Shown here: one piece after another, positions 27,251 through 34,793 of the stretch | Position numbering within the stretch: position 1 is the stretch's first letter | Layout of the letters: every line of letters starts with the position of its first letter | Assembly: GCA_002360535.1 (NCBI GenBank) | Contig: DEQR01000021.1 | Location: 1 to 52,182 of the forward strand | DNA length: 52,182 nucleotides | Reading direction: 5' to 3' | DNA from: Thiobacillus sp. UBA3361 | GTDB lineage: Bacteria; Pseudomonadota; Gammaproteobacteria; Burkholderiales; Thiobacillaceae | Made by a program: the position numbers and the translations under genes | Notes under the pieces: generated by a model | Seen by the model: only the letters and a program-made list of their open reading frames with translations | The model's database searches: none | What the model was told of the DNA's origin: nothing

Positions 27251-27817
27251 TTACTCGTTGTTGAGCAGCGTCGACAGAGTCTCTTCATCGACGCCCGCGT
27301 CCCTCAGGATTCTTTCAAACGACACCTTTTCTGCCGCCGTCGGCTTAGTGCTCGACTTGCTTGCGCGAATCTGGGACACCTGCGGCGGCAATGCTAGGTA
27401 GGAGTGAAGAACCACAACTGACGCCTTTAGCGCTTGGGCCAGTTTCTCGATGATGCGTGAAGGTATAGTTGAAACATCGATCCGCCGCTCGCGCAGAGCA
27501 AGGCCGGCCTGAATTGGCAGATCCAGTGCTTTGGCCGCATTAGTGAACATCTTGGCCGGCGCCTCCAGTAATGACTGAAGAGTTGCGGTGCATTCCTGAA
27601 GCCTACGTATGCCTGCTTTCACAGAGGCAAGGTCATCAGCGCTCAATGGCCTGTCGTCATCGAACTCCCTAGACAGTTCTCTGGAAAGATCTACAAGCTG
27701 TAATGAGTACTCTGGGTACTGCGAAAGATATCGCTCAAGGATTCCTGTTCCCGGTTCGAATTCCATGGCGAAGGCGCCCAAGATATCCTCTCGTGTGACT
27801 GGCGAATGTCTAGCCAT
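27251..27817 (-). CDS. Unrecognised helical protein coupled to sigma-like gene
   Basis: 188 residues, largely alpha-helical with one Cys, and a Ser/Lys-rich linker before a C-terminal helical hairpin (SFERILRDAGVDEETLSTLL). It starts AAGGGAGGACGTAATG, overlapping the upstream stop by 1 nt (TAATG). A gene tightly coupled to a sigma-like factor and followed by an IrrE-type peptidase could be an anti-sigma/repressor that the peptidase cleaves; nothing in the sequence proves it. Confidence 0.7.
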   Translation of the reverse strand: MARHSPVTREDILGAFAMEFEPGTGILERYLSQYPEYSLQLVDLSRELSREFDDDRPLSADDLASVKAGIRRLQECTATLQSLLEAPAKMFTNAAKALDLPIQAGLALRERRIDVSTIPSRIIEKLAQALKASVVVLHSYLALPPQVSQIRASKSSTKPTAAEKVSFERILRDAGVDEETLSTLLNNE

Positions 27818-28593
27818 TACGTCCTCCCTTTGCGTTCAAGACGCAGCCGCAAGGATGCGAACGCTTTGTCGCGATGTATGCGGATGGTCTTCTCGGCCTT
27901 GCCCAACACCTTGCTAATGGAGGCGACCGAAGGATCCTGCGACTCAATGGGGATTTCTTGGCGCAGCATTTCGACGATTCTCCGTTGGAACTCAGGCAGG
28001 CTGTCAATCGCATCGTCGAGCAGCAACCGGTAAATTTTCTTGTCGAGTTCGTCGGCATCGAAGGGGTCGTAGTCTCCGACAGCGGCTTCCACCTGGTCGG
28101 AGACCTCAACCTCGTCAGAACCCAGTTCATCGCTTCGATTCTCGTGTGTCCAATGGCGAGTACTTGCGTCTAGCCGGTCCCTGGCTATGGCCGAGTTGAA
28201 GTTGACTTCGTAGTAGTCGAGGCGGTCGTCGTACCTATCCCGGTCGCTCAGCAGTAGATCTACGAAATGGTCGACCATGTCCTCACGAATGTTCATGCGG
28301 GTGAGGGACGTCGTGTGGCCACTTGCGTCGGAAGCGCGCGGCACGCTGCGAACCACGCGGCCTAACAATTGTTCAGTCAGTTTGTCACGGTGAGCACCTG
28401 TGGGCAGGTTGCGAACAAAATACACCAATGCTTCCGGTGAAACGTATCCCAGCGTAGTACTTGGCCAAAGTGCGGAACGGCGCTCAAGTTCGGAGGCGCT
28501 GATCGTTTCGAGCTCTTGAATCTCCGCTTCAACAGCCTCGCGCCTGTGATAGGGCGTGCCATCCAGCTTCGTCTTTTGGAGGTGGCGTGCCAC
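27817..28593 (-). CDS. Sigma-factor-like protein (region 4-type HTH)
   Basis: 258 residues from a GTG start at 28593 (AGAGGA 6 nt upstream). The C-terminal 70 residues are like sigma region 4: IDSLPEFQRRIVEMLRQEIP, a linker PSVASISKVLGKAEKTIRIH, then RDKAFASLRLRL. The middle (DRYDDRLDYYEVNFNSAIARD) could be a region-2 remnant, and an acidic stretch precedes region 4. It opens the Ubl operon, so it may drive that operon's own transcription. The N-terminal half has no clear relatives I recognise, and a plain HTH regulator is possible. Confidence 0.7.
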   Translation of the reverse strand: MARHLQKTKLDGTPYHRREAVEAEIQELETISASELERRSALWPSTTLGYVSPEALVYFVRNLPTGAHRDKLTEQLLGRVVRSVPRASDASGHTTSLTRMNIREDMVDHFVDLLLSDRDRYDDRLDYYEVNFNSAIARDRLDASTRHWTHENRSDELGSDEVEVSDQVEAAVGDYDPFDADELDKKIYRLLLDDAIDSLPEFQRRIVEMLRQEIPIESQDPSVASISKVLGKAEKTIRIHRDKAFASLRLRLERKGRT

Positions 28594-28779
28594 GATGATT
28601 CCTCTGATTTTCGTAATTTCGTGTGCCCAAACTGGTGTCTACAGGGACTTCTTGCAAAAGGTAACACGCGGGAATCCAGCTTTGACCGGCGGGCAAAGGA
28701 TGCCCTATCCATCCAGCCACAAGTTCCGATGGGCGACATAGACTGACCAGAAAACTTTGTTTCCATCCCTGGTTTGTAC

Positions 28780-30045
28780 TTAGCCCTCTGTTCTTGAAGC
28801 TTTGAGGCCCGCAGCCGTGAGCATAGCTGTGGTGGCTCGCTCCACCGACTCGCGCACCGGATCGAGGTCCAGCCTGGCATAGATGGCCGTGGACTGAATG
28901 CTCTTGTGGTTGAGACTCTTGCCGATGATGGCCAGCGACGCTCCTGTTCTGGCCTGCCAGCTGCCCAGTGTGCGGCGCAGGTCATGGATGCGCAGGTCGT
29001 GGATTCCGGCGCGCTGAAGGATGCGGTCCCAGCCCATTTTCGGTTCCATGAGATGACCGCTCCGGCCGCCAGCGGGGAACACCCATTCGCTGCCGTTGTT
29101 CTTGCGGGCTTCAAGGATGGCCAATGCCTCGGAGGTGAGGGTGACGACCTGCGGGGTACCGTTCTTGGTTACCGGGATGCGCCATTCACACCGTTCGAAG
29201 CTGATTTCGTCCCAGCGCATGGCCAGTGTGTTGGATCGCCTGGCCCCGGTCAGCAGGGCGATCAGGAAGTAGTCCCGGATGGTCTCGTTTGGCTCATCAC
29301 GCAAGGCCTGAAAGAAGCGCGGCAGCTCATCAGCTTGGAGAAAACGATCCCGGCTGGTTTCCTTGAACCGGTCGACACCATGTGCCGGATTATCACCCGT
29401 CCACCAGCGCTTGTTGCGTGCCTTCTCGTAGATGGCATGGAGGAGGGCGAGGGCGGTGTTGGCGGTGCGGGTGCCGGCCACAGGGGTGGACTTCACACCT
29501 CGCCCCACGCGCCCCTTCTGGGCCAGCACCTCCTGGATGCGCTGGCGTTCCTGCTCGCGGCGTCGGTTGATTACTACCGGCAATTCCTTGTGCCAGCGAT
29601 CCACCATCGGATAGGTGATCTGGGAAGCCTTTTTGTCCGCGAGCGGAGCCAGGTAGAGACGGAACAGATCGCGCATCTTGTCCGGCCGTTTCATCAGATC
29701 GCCATGGGCCTTCATATACAGCTCGAACAGATCATTCAATGTGGGCTCGGCCTTGTGGGCACGTTTGACGGACGCCGGGTTTGCGCCTTCCTCGATCTCG
29801 GCATTGACTCTGGCCGACAGCTTGCGGGCCTGCTCGATGCTCATGTCGGGATAGCGGCCCAGCGTGATACGCTCCACATCGCCCCCTTTGGTTCGGCGAC
29901 GCACACAGAAGGTTTTGATCCCCTGACTGGTAACCCTGATTTGCAGGCCAGTGATCTTGGCATCGTGTACAGTCGCGCGCTGACCTGGGGCAGGTATTGG
30001 AATCGCATCCAAGGCCGCCTTGGTAAAATTGAGTTTGTTCGCCAT
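28780..30045 (-). CDS. Tyrosine recombinase/integrase of the mobile island (P4-like)
   Basis: 421 residues from ATG 30045 (RBS GGAGG). The N-terminus has the DUF4102-type arm-binding domain (GLQIRVTSQGIKTFCVRRRT), and the catalytic core shows R in TGARRSNTLAMRW, HDLRRTLGSW, NHKSIQS and the nucleophile Tyr in TAIYARLDL: the complete R-H-R-H-Y set. It lies 186 nt from a tRNA-Thr 3' fragment at 30231-30277 and reads away from it, fitting integration at that tRNA with the island lying to the left. Likely catalyses excision/integration of the 15.4-30.2 kb region. Confidence 0.93.
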   Translation of the reverse strand: MANKLNFTKAALDAIPIPAPGQRATVHDAKITGLQIRVTSQGIKTFCVRRRTKGGDVERITLGRYPDMSIEQARKLSARVNAEIEEGANPASVKRAHKAEPTLNDLFELYMKAHGDLMKRPDKMRDLFRLYLAPLADKKASQITYPMVDRWHKELPVVINRRREQERQRIQEVLAQKGRVGRGVKSTPVAGTRTANTALALLHAIYEKARNKRWWTGDNPAHGVDRFKETSRDRFLQADELPRFFQALRDEPNETIRDYFLIALLTGARRSNTLAMRWDEISFERCEWRIPVTKNGTPQVVTLTSEALAILEARKNNGSEWVFPAGGRSGHLMEPKMGWDRILQRAGIHDLRIHDLRRTLGSWQARTGASLAIIGKSLNHKSIQSTAIYARLDLDPVRESVERATTAMLTAAGLKASRTEG

Positions 30046-30070
30046 GAGTTGCCTCCTGGTGGGTCCGCCC

Positions 30071-30111
30071 GGGGTCACGCTGGGGTCACGCTGGGGTCAC
30101 GCCGGGGTCAC
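30071..30111. repeat. Four 11-bp direct repeats upstream of integrase
   Basis: GGGGTCAC recurs at 30071, 30082, 30093 and 30104, exactly one helical turn apart (unit GGGGTCACGCT with small variation). Position between the integrase start and the att site fits arm-type Int or excisionase sites and control of int expression. Confidence 0.75.
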
Positions 30112-30206
30112 AAAATTGGTGAAAACGGGGTGTTTTTCATGTTACTGCATTAAGCAGGGTTTTTACGTAACATGTTGTTTTATTAAAGAGTATTAAGCTT
30201 GGTGCT

Positions 30207-30277
30207 AGCCGGTGAAAGCCGGCTCAGTCAGACTTGTAAGCGGTAGGTCGTCTGTTCGAGTCAGACTGTCGGCACCA
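30207..30277 (+). other. tRNA-Thr(UGU) 3' fragment = attachment site (attR) with adjacent inverted repeat
   Basis: 30231-30277 reads as the anticodon loop (CTTGTAA), variable region, T-arm (GTCTG-TTCGAGT-CAGAC) and acceptor 3' strand ending GTCGGCACCA of a threonine tRNA. The 5' half (acceptor, D-arm, 5' anticodon stem) is missing; instead there is an inverted repeat AGCCGG/CCGGCT at 30207-30224. This is the usual scar left at the far end of an element integrated into the 3' half of a tRNA gene. No intact copy was found inside the window by eye. Confidence 0.75.
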
Positions 30278-30334
30278 ATCGCCTCTCGCGGTCGCGGCGA
30301 GCCGCGACCCGGAGGGCTCCAGACCGTTCAATCC

Positions 30335-31693
30335 ATGCGCATCGAGGCCATCCCTTATCCTGCGGACAGCGCGGACCTGTTCGAGGCCGTTGCTGACGCG
30401 CCGTGGGCGGTCTTCCTGGACAGTTCCGATGCCCGGCCGGGCATGCGGCGGGTGGACATCCTGTCCGCCTGGCCCTGGAAGACACTCGTCACACGGGGCG
30501 ATGTGACCGAGATTCAGGTGGGAGACCGACTCCTCGGTAGCACCGAGGCGCCTTTCGATCTGCTGCGCCGCCACCTGGGTCCGCTCACGGACCCTGCGCC
30601 GCTGCCCTTCGCCGGCGGTGCCATCGGCTATTTCGCCTACGATCTGGCGCGCCGCATCGAGCGCCTGCCCGAACATGCCCTGGCAGATCCCCAACTGCCC
30701 GACATGGCGGTGGGCCTGTATGACTGGGCGGCGGTGGTGGATCACGACACGCGCCAGGCCTGGCTGGTTGCCGCCGGCCGCGACCCCGGCACGGATACGC
30801 ACTGGCCGGCGCTGCTCGCCCGCTTCCAGCATCCCCCACGGGCGCGGCCGGCCGGGCCGTTCGTGATGTCGTCCCTGCTTCGCGCGGATCTGAGCCGGTC
30901 GGATTATGCGCGGGCTTTCGCCCGCATCCGGCACTACATCCGCGAAGGCGATTGCTATCAGGTCAACCTGGCACAGGGGTTTGCCGCGCGGGTAGGCGGC
31001 GACCCCTGGTCCGCCTACCTCCACCTGCGCCGTCTGAATCCGGCGCCGCATGGGGCCTACCTGCGGCTGCCCTTCGCGGAGGTGCTCTCTTCATCCCCCG
31101 AGCGTTTCCTGCGGGTGCGCGATGGCCGGGTGGTCACCCGGCCGATCAAGGGCACCCGTCCCCGCTCCGCGGACCCTACGAGGGATGCCGCCCTGGCCGC
31201 GGAACTGGCCGCCAGCGCCAAGGACCGGGCCGAAAACCTGATGATCGTCGATTTGCTGCGCAACGACCTGGGCAAGGTCTGCGCGCCCGGCACGGTGCAG
31301 GTGCCTGAACTGTTCCGGGTGGAAAGCTTCACCAACGTGCACCACCTGGTCAGCACCGTGGTCGGCCAGTTGCCGGCGGGCGGCCATGCCCTGGAATTGC
31401 TCCGCGCCGCCTTCCCCGGCGGCTCCATCACCGGCGCCCCCAAGTTGCGCGCCATGCAGATCATCGAGGAACTGGAGCCCGTGCGGCGCGGCGTCTATTG
31501 TGGCGCCATCGGCTACATCGGTTACGACGGCGCCATGGACACCAGCATCGCCATCCGCACCCTGCTGCACCGGGAAGGGGAGGTACGCTTCTCGGCTGGC
31601 GGTGGCATCGTCGCCGACTCCGGAGAGGATGCCGAATACCAGGAATGCCTGGACAAGGCGGCGCCCATACTGCGCCTGTTGCAGGCGCAATAA
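30335..31693 (+). CDS. pabB: Aminodeoxychorismate synthase component I (para-aminobenzoate synthase)
   Basis: 452 residues of the chorismate-binding family; makes 4-amino-4-deoxychorismate for folate with the PabA amidotransferase. Diagnostic: SRSDYARAFARIRHYIREGD with CYQVNLAQ, PIKGTRPR, KDRAENLMIVDLLRNDLG, GSITGAPKLRAMQIIEELEP, GAIGYIG. The PIKGT Lys is the PabB-type nucleophile that tells it from TrpE. ATG 30335 is the first start consistent with the family N-terminus; a GGAGG lies rather far (20 nt) upstream. It begins 58 nt after the att site, so the island may have replaced its original promoter. Confidence 0.9.
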   Translation: MRIEAIPYPADSADLFEAVADAPWAVFLDSSDARPGMRRVDILSAWPWKTLVTRGDVTEIQVGDRLLGSTEAPFDLLRRHLGPLTDPAPLPFAGGAIGYFAYDLARRIERLPEHALADPQLPDMAVGLYDWAAVVDHDTRQAWLVAAGRDPGTDTHWPALLARFQHPPRARPAGPFVMSSLLRADLSRSDYARAFARIRHYIREGDCYQVNLAQGFAARVGGDPWSAYLHLRRLNPAPHGAYLRLPFAEVLSSSPERFLRVRDGRVVTRPIKGTRPRSADPTRDAALAAELAASAKDRAENLMIVDLLRNDLGKVCAPGTVQVPELFRVESFTNVHHLVSTVVGQLPAGGHALELLRAAFPGGSITGAPKLRAMQIIEELEPVRRGVYCGAIGYIGYDGAMDTSIAIRTLLHREGEVRFSAGGGIVADSGEDAEYQECLDKAAPILRLLQAQ

Positions 31694-31737
31694 GCCGGAC
31701 GCCCGGCGCCTGCCTTGGCTAAAATCCGCACCTGAAC

Positions 31738-31825
31738 GGAAGCGTGGCCGAGTGGTTTAAGGCACCGGTCTTGAAAACCGGCGTGGGGCAACCCACCGTG
31801 AGTTCGAATCTCACCGCTTCCGCCA
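31738..31825 (+). tRNA. tRNA-Ser (anticodon TGA)
   Basis: 88 nt with encoded CCA. Acceptor GGAAGCG/CGCTTCC, D-arm GCCGAGTGGTTTAAGGC, anticodon arm CCGGT-CTTGAAA-ACCGG, long class II variable arm and T-arm TGAG-TTCGAAT-CTCA. The 3' end is the likely attB of the integrase that follows 165 nt downstream. Confidence 0.97.
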
Positions 31826-31915
31826 AACAACATTCCACACTGATCCAAATAAGTCCACAAAGCCCGCATCAGACTGGCTTTTTTCTCGTCTGTATGTTCC
31901 AGGGTGCTCCACTTG

Positions 31916-31989
31916 ATACCCCCAAAATCCGGGCTAGAATGGGGGTACATCCGGGGGTACGAAATACCCCCATCATGGAGATACCCCCA
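31916..31989. repeat. Cluster of GGGGGTA/TACCCCC repeats before second integrase
   Basis: ATACCCCCA at 31916-31924, 31964-31972 and 31981-31989, and the inverted form (T/C)GGGGGTAC at 31940-31948 and 31952-31960. One more TGGGGGTACAT lies at 33940-33950, beyond the IS remnant. Between attachment tRNA and integrase start, these look like Int/Xis or repressor sites; the last copy touches the start codon region. Confidence 0.7.
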
Positions 31990-31990
31990 A

Positions 31991-33292
31991 ATGGCAAATC
32001 TGAACACTCTGACCCCTGTAGCCATCAATGCGGCAATGCCTGGCCTCAAGCCAGTCAAGGATGAAAAAGGCAAGTGGAAGAAGGATGTTCAAGGAAAGAC
32101 CGTCTGTGAGGTTGTTGATGGTCCATACAAGCTGCCCGATGGTGGGGGTATGTTCCTGCTGGTGAACCCGAACGGCTCACGTTACTGGCGCCTGAAGTAC
32201 CGTTGGGCCGGCAAGGAAAAGCTGCTGGCCCTGGGGGTATATCCGGAAACCACGCTGAAAGAGGCCCGCCGCAAGCGGGATGAGGCCCGCAAGCTGCTGG
32301 CCGATGGCATCGACCCCGGCGAAACCCGCAAGGCCGAGAACCGCGCCCGCAAGCTGGCTGCCGAAAACAGCTTTGAAGCTGTGGCCCGCGAGTGGTACGG
32401 CAAGCATTCCCCCACCTGGGTTAAGACCCATGCCAAGGACGTACTGCGCCGCTTGGAAGGCAACATCTTCCCGATCCTGGGTCACCGACCCATCGGCGAG
32501 ATTGACCCCCCCGAATTGCTGGCGGCTGTCCGCAAGATCGAAAACCGGGGGGCTTTCGACCTGGCCCATCGGGTTCTGGCGGTATGCGGGCAAGTGTTCC
32601 GCTACGGGGTGGCATCCGGGCATTGCACGCGGGACATGGCCGCCGATCTACGCGGGGCACTGACCCCCCACAAGAAGAAGCATCAGGCGGCGGTGAAGCC
32701 CGAGGAACTGCCCGACCTGCTGAGGAAGATCGACGCATACGACAAGGACACCGGCGACACCCTGACACGCCTGGCCCTGCAACTCATGGCGGCAACCTTC
32801 GTGCGCACGTCGGAACTGATTGGCGCGAAGTGGGCGGAGTTCGACCTGGACGCCGCCGTGTGGGCTATCCCCGCCGAACGCATGAAGATGAAGACCGAGC
32901 ACCTTGTCCCCCTGTCACGCCAAGCCCTGACCATCCTGGAGGAGATCAGGCCCATTGCCGGGCGGAGTGCCTTCGTCTTCCCCGGCCGCAATCGGGACAA
33001 GCCCATCAGCAACAACACGATGCTCTTTGCCCTTTACCGTATGGGGTACAAAGGCAAGATGACCGGACACGGATTCCGCGCCGTGGCTTCCACCGTCATG
33101 AATGAATCCGGATTTAATTCGGACGTGATCGAACGGCAATTAGCCCATTGCGAACGGAATGAAGTCCGGGGCGCATACAACCGGGCGGAATACATGCAAG
33201 AACGTCGGAAGCTCATGCAATGGTGGGGCGATTATCTAGACGGGGCCAGGGCTGGCGGGGAAGTGGTCCCGTTCAAGAGGATGGCGGGGTGA
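31991..33292 (+). CDS. Tyrosine integrase (P4/DUF4102 type) at tRNA-Ser
   Basis: 433 residues. DUF4102 arm-binding N-terminus (YKLPDGGGMFLLVNPNGSRYW), SAM-like core-binding domain and catalytic domain with FVRTSELIGAKW, HGFRAVASTVMNE, LAHCERNEVRGAYNRAEY: Arg, His-x2-Arg, His and Tyr are all present. ATG 31991 fits the family N-terminus; GGAG is 10 nt upstream. It sits just downstream of tRNA-Ser and reads away from it, a classic prophage/island left end, but only an IS remnant follows before chromosomal-looking genes return near 34 kb, so most of its element is gone. Confidence 0.92.
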   Translation: MANLNTLTPVAINAAMPGLKPVKDEKGKWKKDVQGKTVCEVVDGPYKLPDGGGMFLLVNPNGSRYWRLKYRWAGKEKLLALGVYPETTLKEARRKRDEARKLLADGIDPGETRKAENRARKLAAENSFEAVAREWYGKHSPTWVKTHAKDVLRRLEGNIFPILGHRPIGEIDPPELLAAVRKIENRGAFDLAHRVLAVCGQVFRYGVASGHCTRDMAADLRGALTPHKKKHQAAVKPEELPDLLRKIDAYDKDTGDTLTRLALQLMAATFVRTSELIGAKWAEFDLDAAVWAIPAERMKMKTEHLVPLSRQALTILEEIRPIAGRSAFVFPGRNRDKPISNNTMLFALYRMGYKGKMTGHGFRAVASTVMNESGFNSDVIERQLAHCERNEVRGAYNRAEYMQERRKLMQWWGDYLDGARAGGEVVPFKRMAG

Positions 33293-33306
33293 AATCAGGC
33301 CTATCC

Positions 33307-33815
33307 GAATTTTTGTGTAAACGGGGTTTTGTTTACGCCTGAGGGATGCGCTCCTCGAACTGGATGGTAAAACGAGTCAGGGCGGCCTTCCAATCCCGGA
33401 TCGGCATGGTCCATTTCTGGCTGATGTTTTTCAGCGCCAGGTAGAACAGCTTCATCAGCGCCTCGTCGCTCGGGAACGAGCCGCGATTCTTGGTCAGCTT
33501 GCGCAGGCTCATGTTCACCGACTCGATGGCATTGGTGGTGTAGATCAGGGGTGAAGCAAGGCTATCACTTAGCCGACTGCCCGAATTTCCAGAGCCCCCT
33601 CTAGGTGCGCGGACATCTCGGCGTCCAGCGCCTTCTCGACCAGCAGCTTGGTCAACTGCTTGAGCAGGCCGTTCTCGCCAATCAGGTCTTCGGGTTTCTG
33701 GTGGTCGGCCAGCAGGCTGGTCAGCAGGGCTTCAGGTACGTCGTGCTTCTTCGTGCTCATTGTGTCTCCGGATATCGCGGCAGTTTCCTGCCAATAGTCC
33801 GTTTACACAAAATTC
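33307..33815 (-). mobile_element. Internally deleted IS256-family element
   Basis: Terminal inverted repeats GAATTTTTGTGTAAACGG (33307-33324) and GAATTTTGTGTAAACGG (read inward from 33815) bound about 509 bp, against about 1.3 kb for complete members. Inside are only the two ends of the transposase gene. No target-site duplication is visible in the flanks (CCTATCC left, AGTACACAC right). It could still be mobilised in trans by a full copy elsewhere. Confidence 0.8.
33333..33760 (-). pseudogene. IS256-family transposase, ends only
   Basis: The 5' part (33760 to about 33570; RBS GGAG) encodes the conserved N-terminus with KPEDLIGENGLLKQLTK and LVEKALDAEMSAHLEG, then loses the frame. The 3' part (about 33555 to 33333) encodes IYTTNAIESVNMSLRK and FPSDEALMKLFYLALKNISQ, ending RIPQA. 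About 280 central residues, including most of the DDE catalytic core, are absent, so no active transposase can be made. Confidence 0.85.
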
Positions 33816-34054
33816 AGTACACACCCGTGTGTCAGCATGCTGCGCTCGTCGGCAATGCTCTGTGGGGAGAAGAAGCCATGATGGCGCGGGTGACTGCGAT
33901 TGAGGGCTGACCAGAAAACTATGGGTAGCGTGGCGATCTTGGGGGTACATTTGGATGTATATGTAGTCAACAAATCGCCAGAACCAATATTTCATGCGGG
34001 CCTCAGGCTATAGTTCGTCTGTCACCGCCACATGGCAGCGGAATCCTGCTGAGC

Positions 34055-34735
34055 TCAGCTTCTGGAGGGGGGCACCGTTTGCAGGCCCGGATAGTTCTTC
34101 GGGTCCGACAGTACCCGCTGCCAGGCTTCCGCGGTACGCGGGTCCAGGGCCTTGGCCAGCAGGGCCTGGGTGCGCGGATCGAAGGGGGCGGTGAGCCACT
34201 TGGCCCAGGTCTCCGGGCTCATGGCGGTGAGTAGCAGGTGCCAGGGCCGTGGGTCGAGAGGCAGGGCGGTCCAGCGTTGCAGACGCTCCGGCTCGGTCAG
34301 GATGCCGGTGACCGCGTTCAGGAATTCGGGCCGTGCCAGGGCGCCCAGCCATCTCTCATACAGGTAGGGGTCGGTCCATTCCAGGTAGTTCTGGGCGGTG
34401 GCCGGGTCCAGCAGGCTGTCCAGGCTGCGCACGTAGTACTGTGGGTCGAGCCCGCGCCGGGCGAATTCGAGCCAAATGTCGGGGGCACTGAACACGTCCA
34501 GCCAGAGAATGAAGTTGTTGGGCGCTTTGAATGCCCAGCCGTTGGTGGTGAAGCGGGTGCAGCGGTCGGCCCAGCGGCTGATCTCCGCGGAAGGCGGGGG
34601 CGGATCGAAGAAGCTGTGTTCGGAAACGATTGGCGTCATCGGCGGTGCCGGCGGCGGCGCCGTTTCCGCCGATACGGCCAGGCTGATGCCCAGAATCAGC
34701 GGGAACAATCCCGCCCAAAACAGAATCCGGTTCAT
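34055..34735 (-). CDS. Exported protein of unknown function
   Basis: 226 residues with a signal peptide (MNRILFWAGLFPLILGISLA, cleaved near VSAET), a Pro-rich spacer (PPPAPP), then a Trp-rich helical domain with repeated W-containing helices: LEFARRGLDPQYYVRSLDSL, YLEWTDPYLYERWLGALARP and KWLTAPFDPRTQALLAKALD-like units. RBS GGGAG is 5 nt before ATG 34735. The repeat-like units of about 35 residues suggest a helical solenoid or binding scaffold. No family recognised. It follows the ABC exporter gene with a 58-nt gap. Confidence 0.75.
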   Translation of the reverse strand: MNRILFWAGLFPLILGISLAVSAETAPPPAPPMTPIVSEHSFFDPPPPSAEISRWADRCTRFTTNGWAFKAPNNFILWLDVFSAPDIWLEFARRGLDPQYYVRSLDSLLDPATAQNYLEWTDPYLYERWLGALARPEFLNAVTGILTEPERLQRWTALPLDPRPWHLLLTAMSPETWAKWLTAPFDPRTQALLAKALDPRTAEAWQRVLSDPKNYPGLQTVPPSRS

Positions 34736-34793
34736 GCGTGCTCCCAATGGGATATTAGTATTGGTTAATGTAGCTCTCATCGGTGGGCGCCGG

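Noticed and set aside
28742..33919. 14-nt word CTGACCAGAAAACT shared by 28744 and 33908 regions
   Set aside because: A few 14-nt matches are expected by chance in a 52-kb window; flanks do not extend the match.
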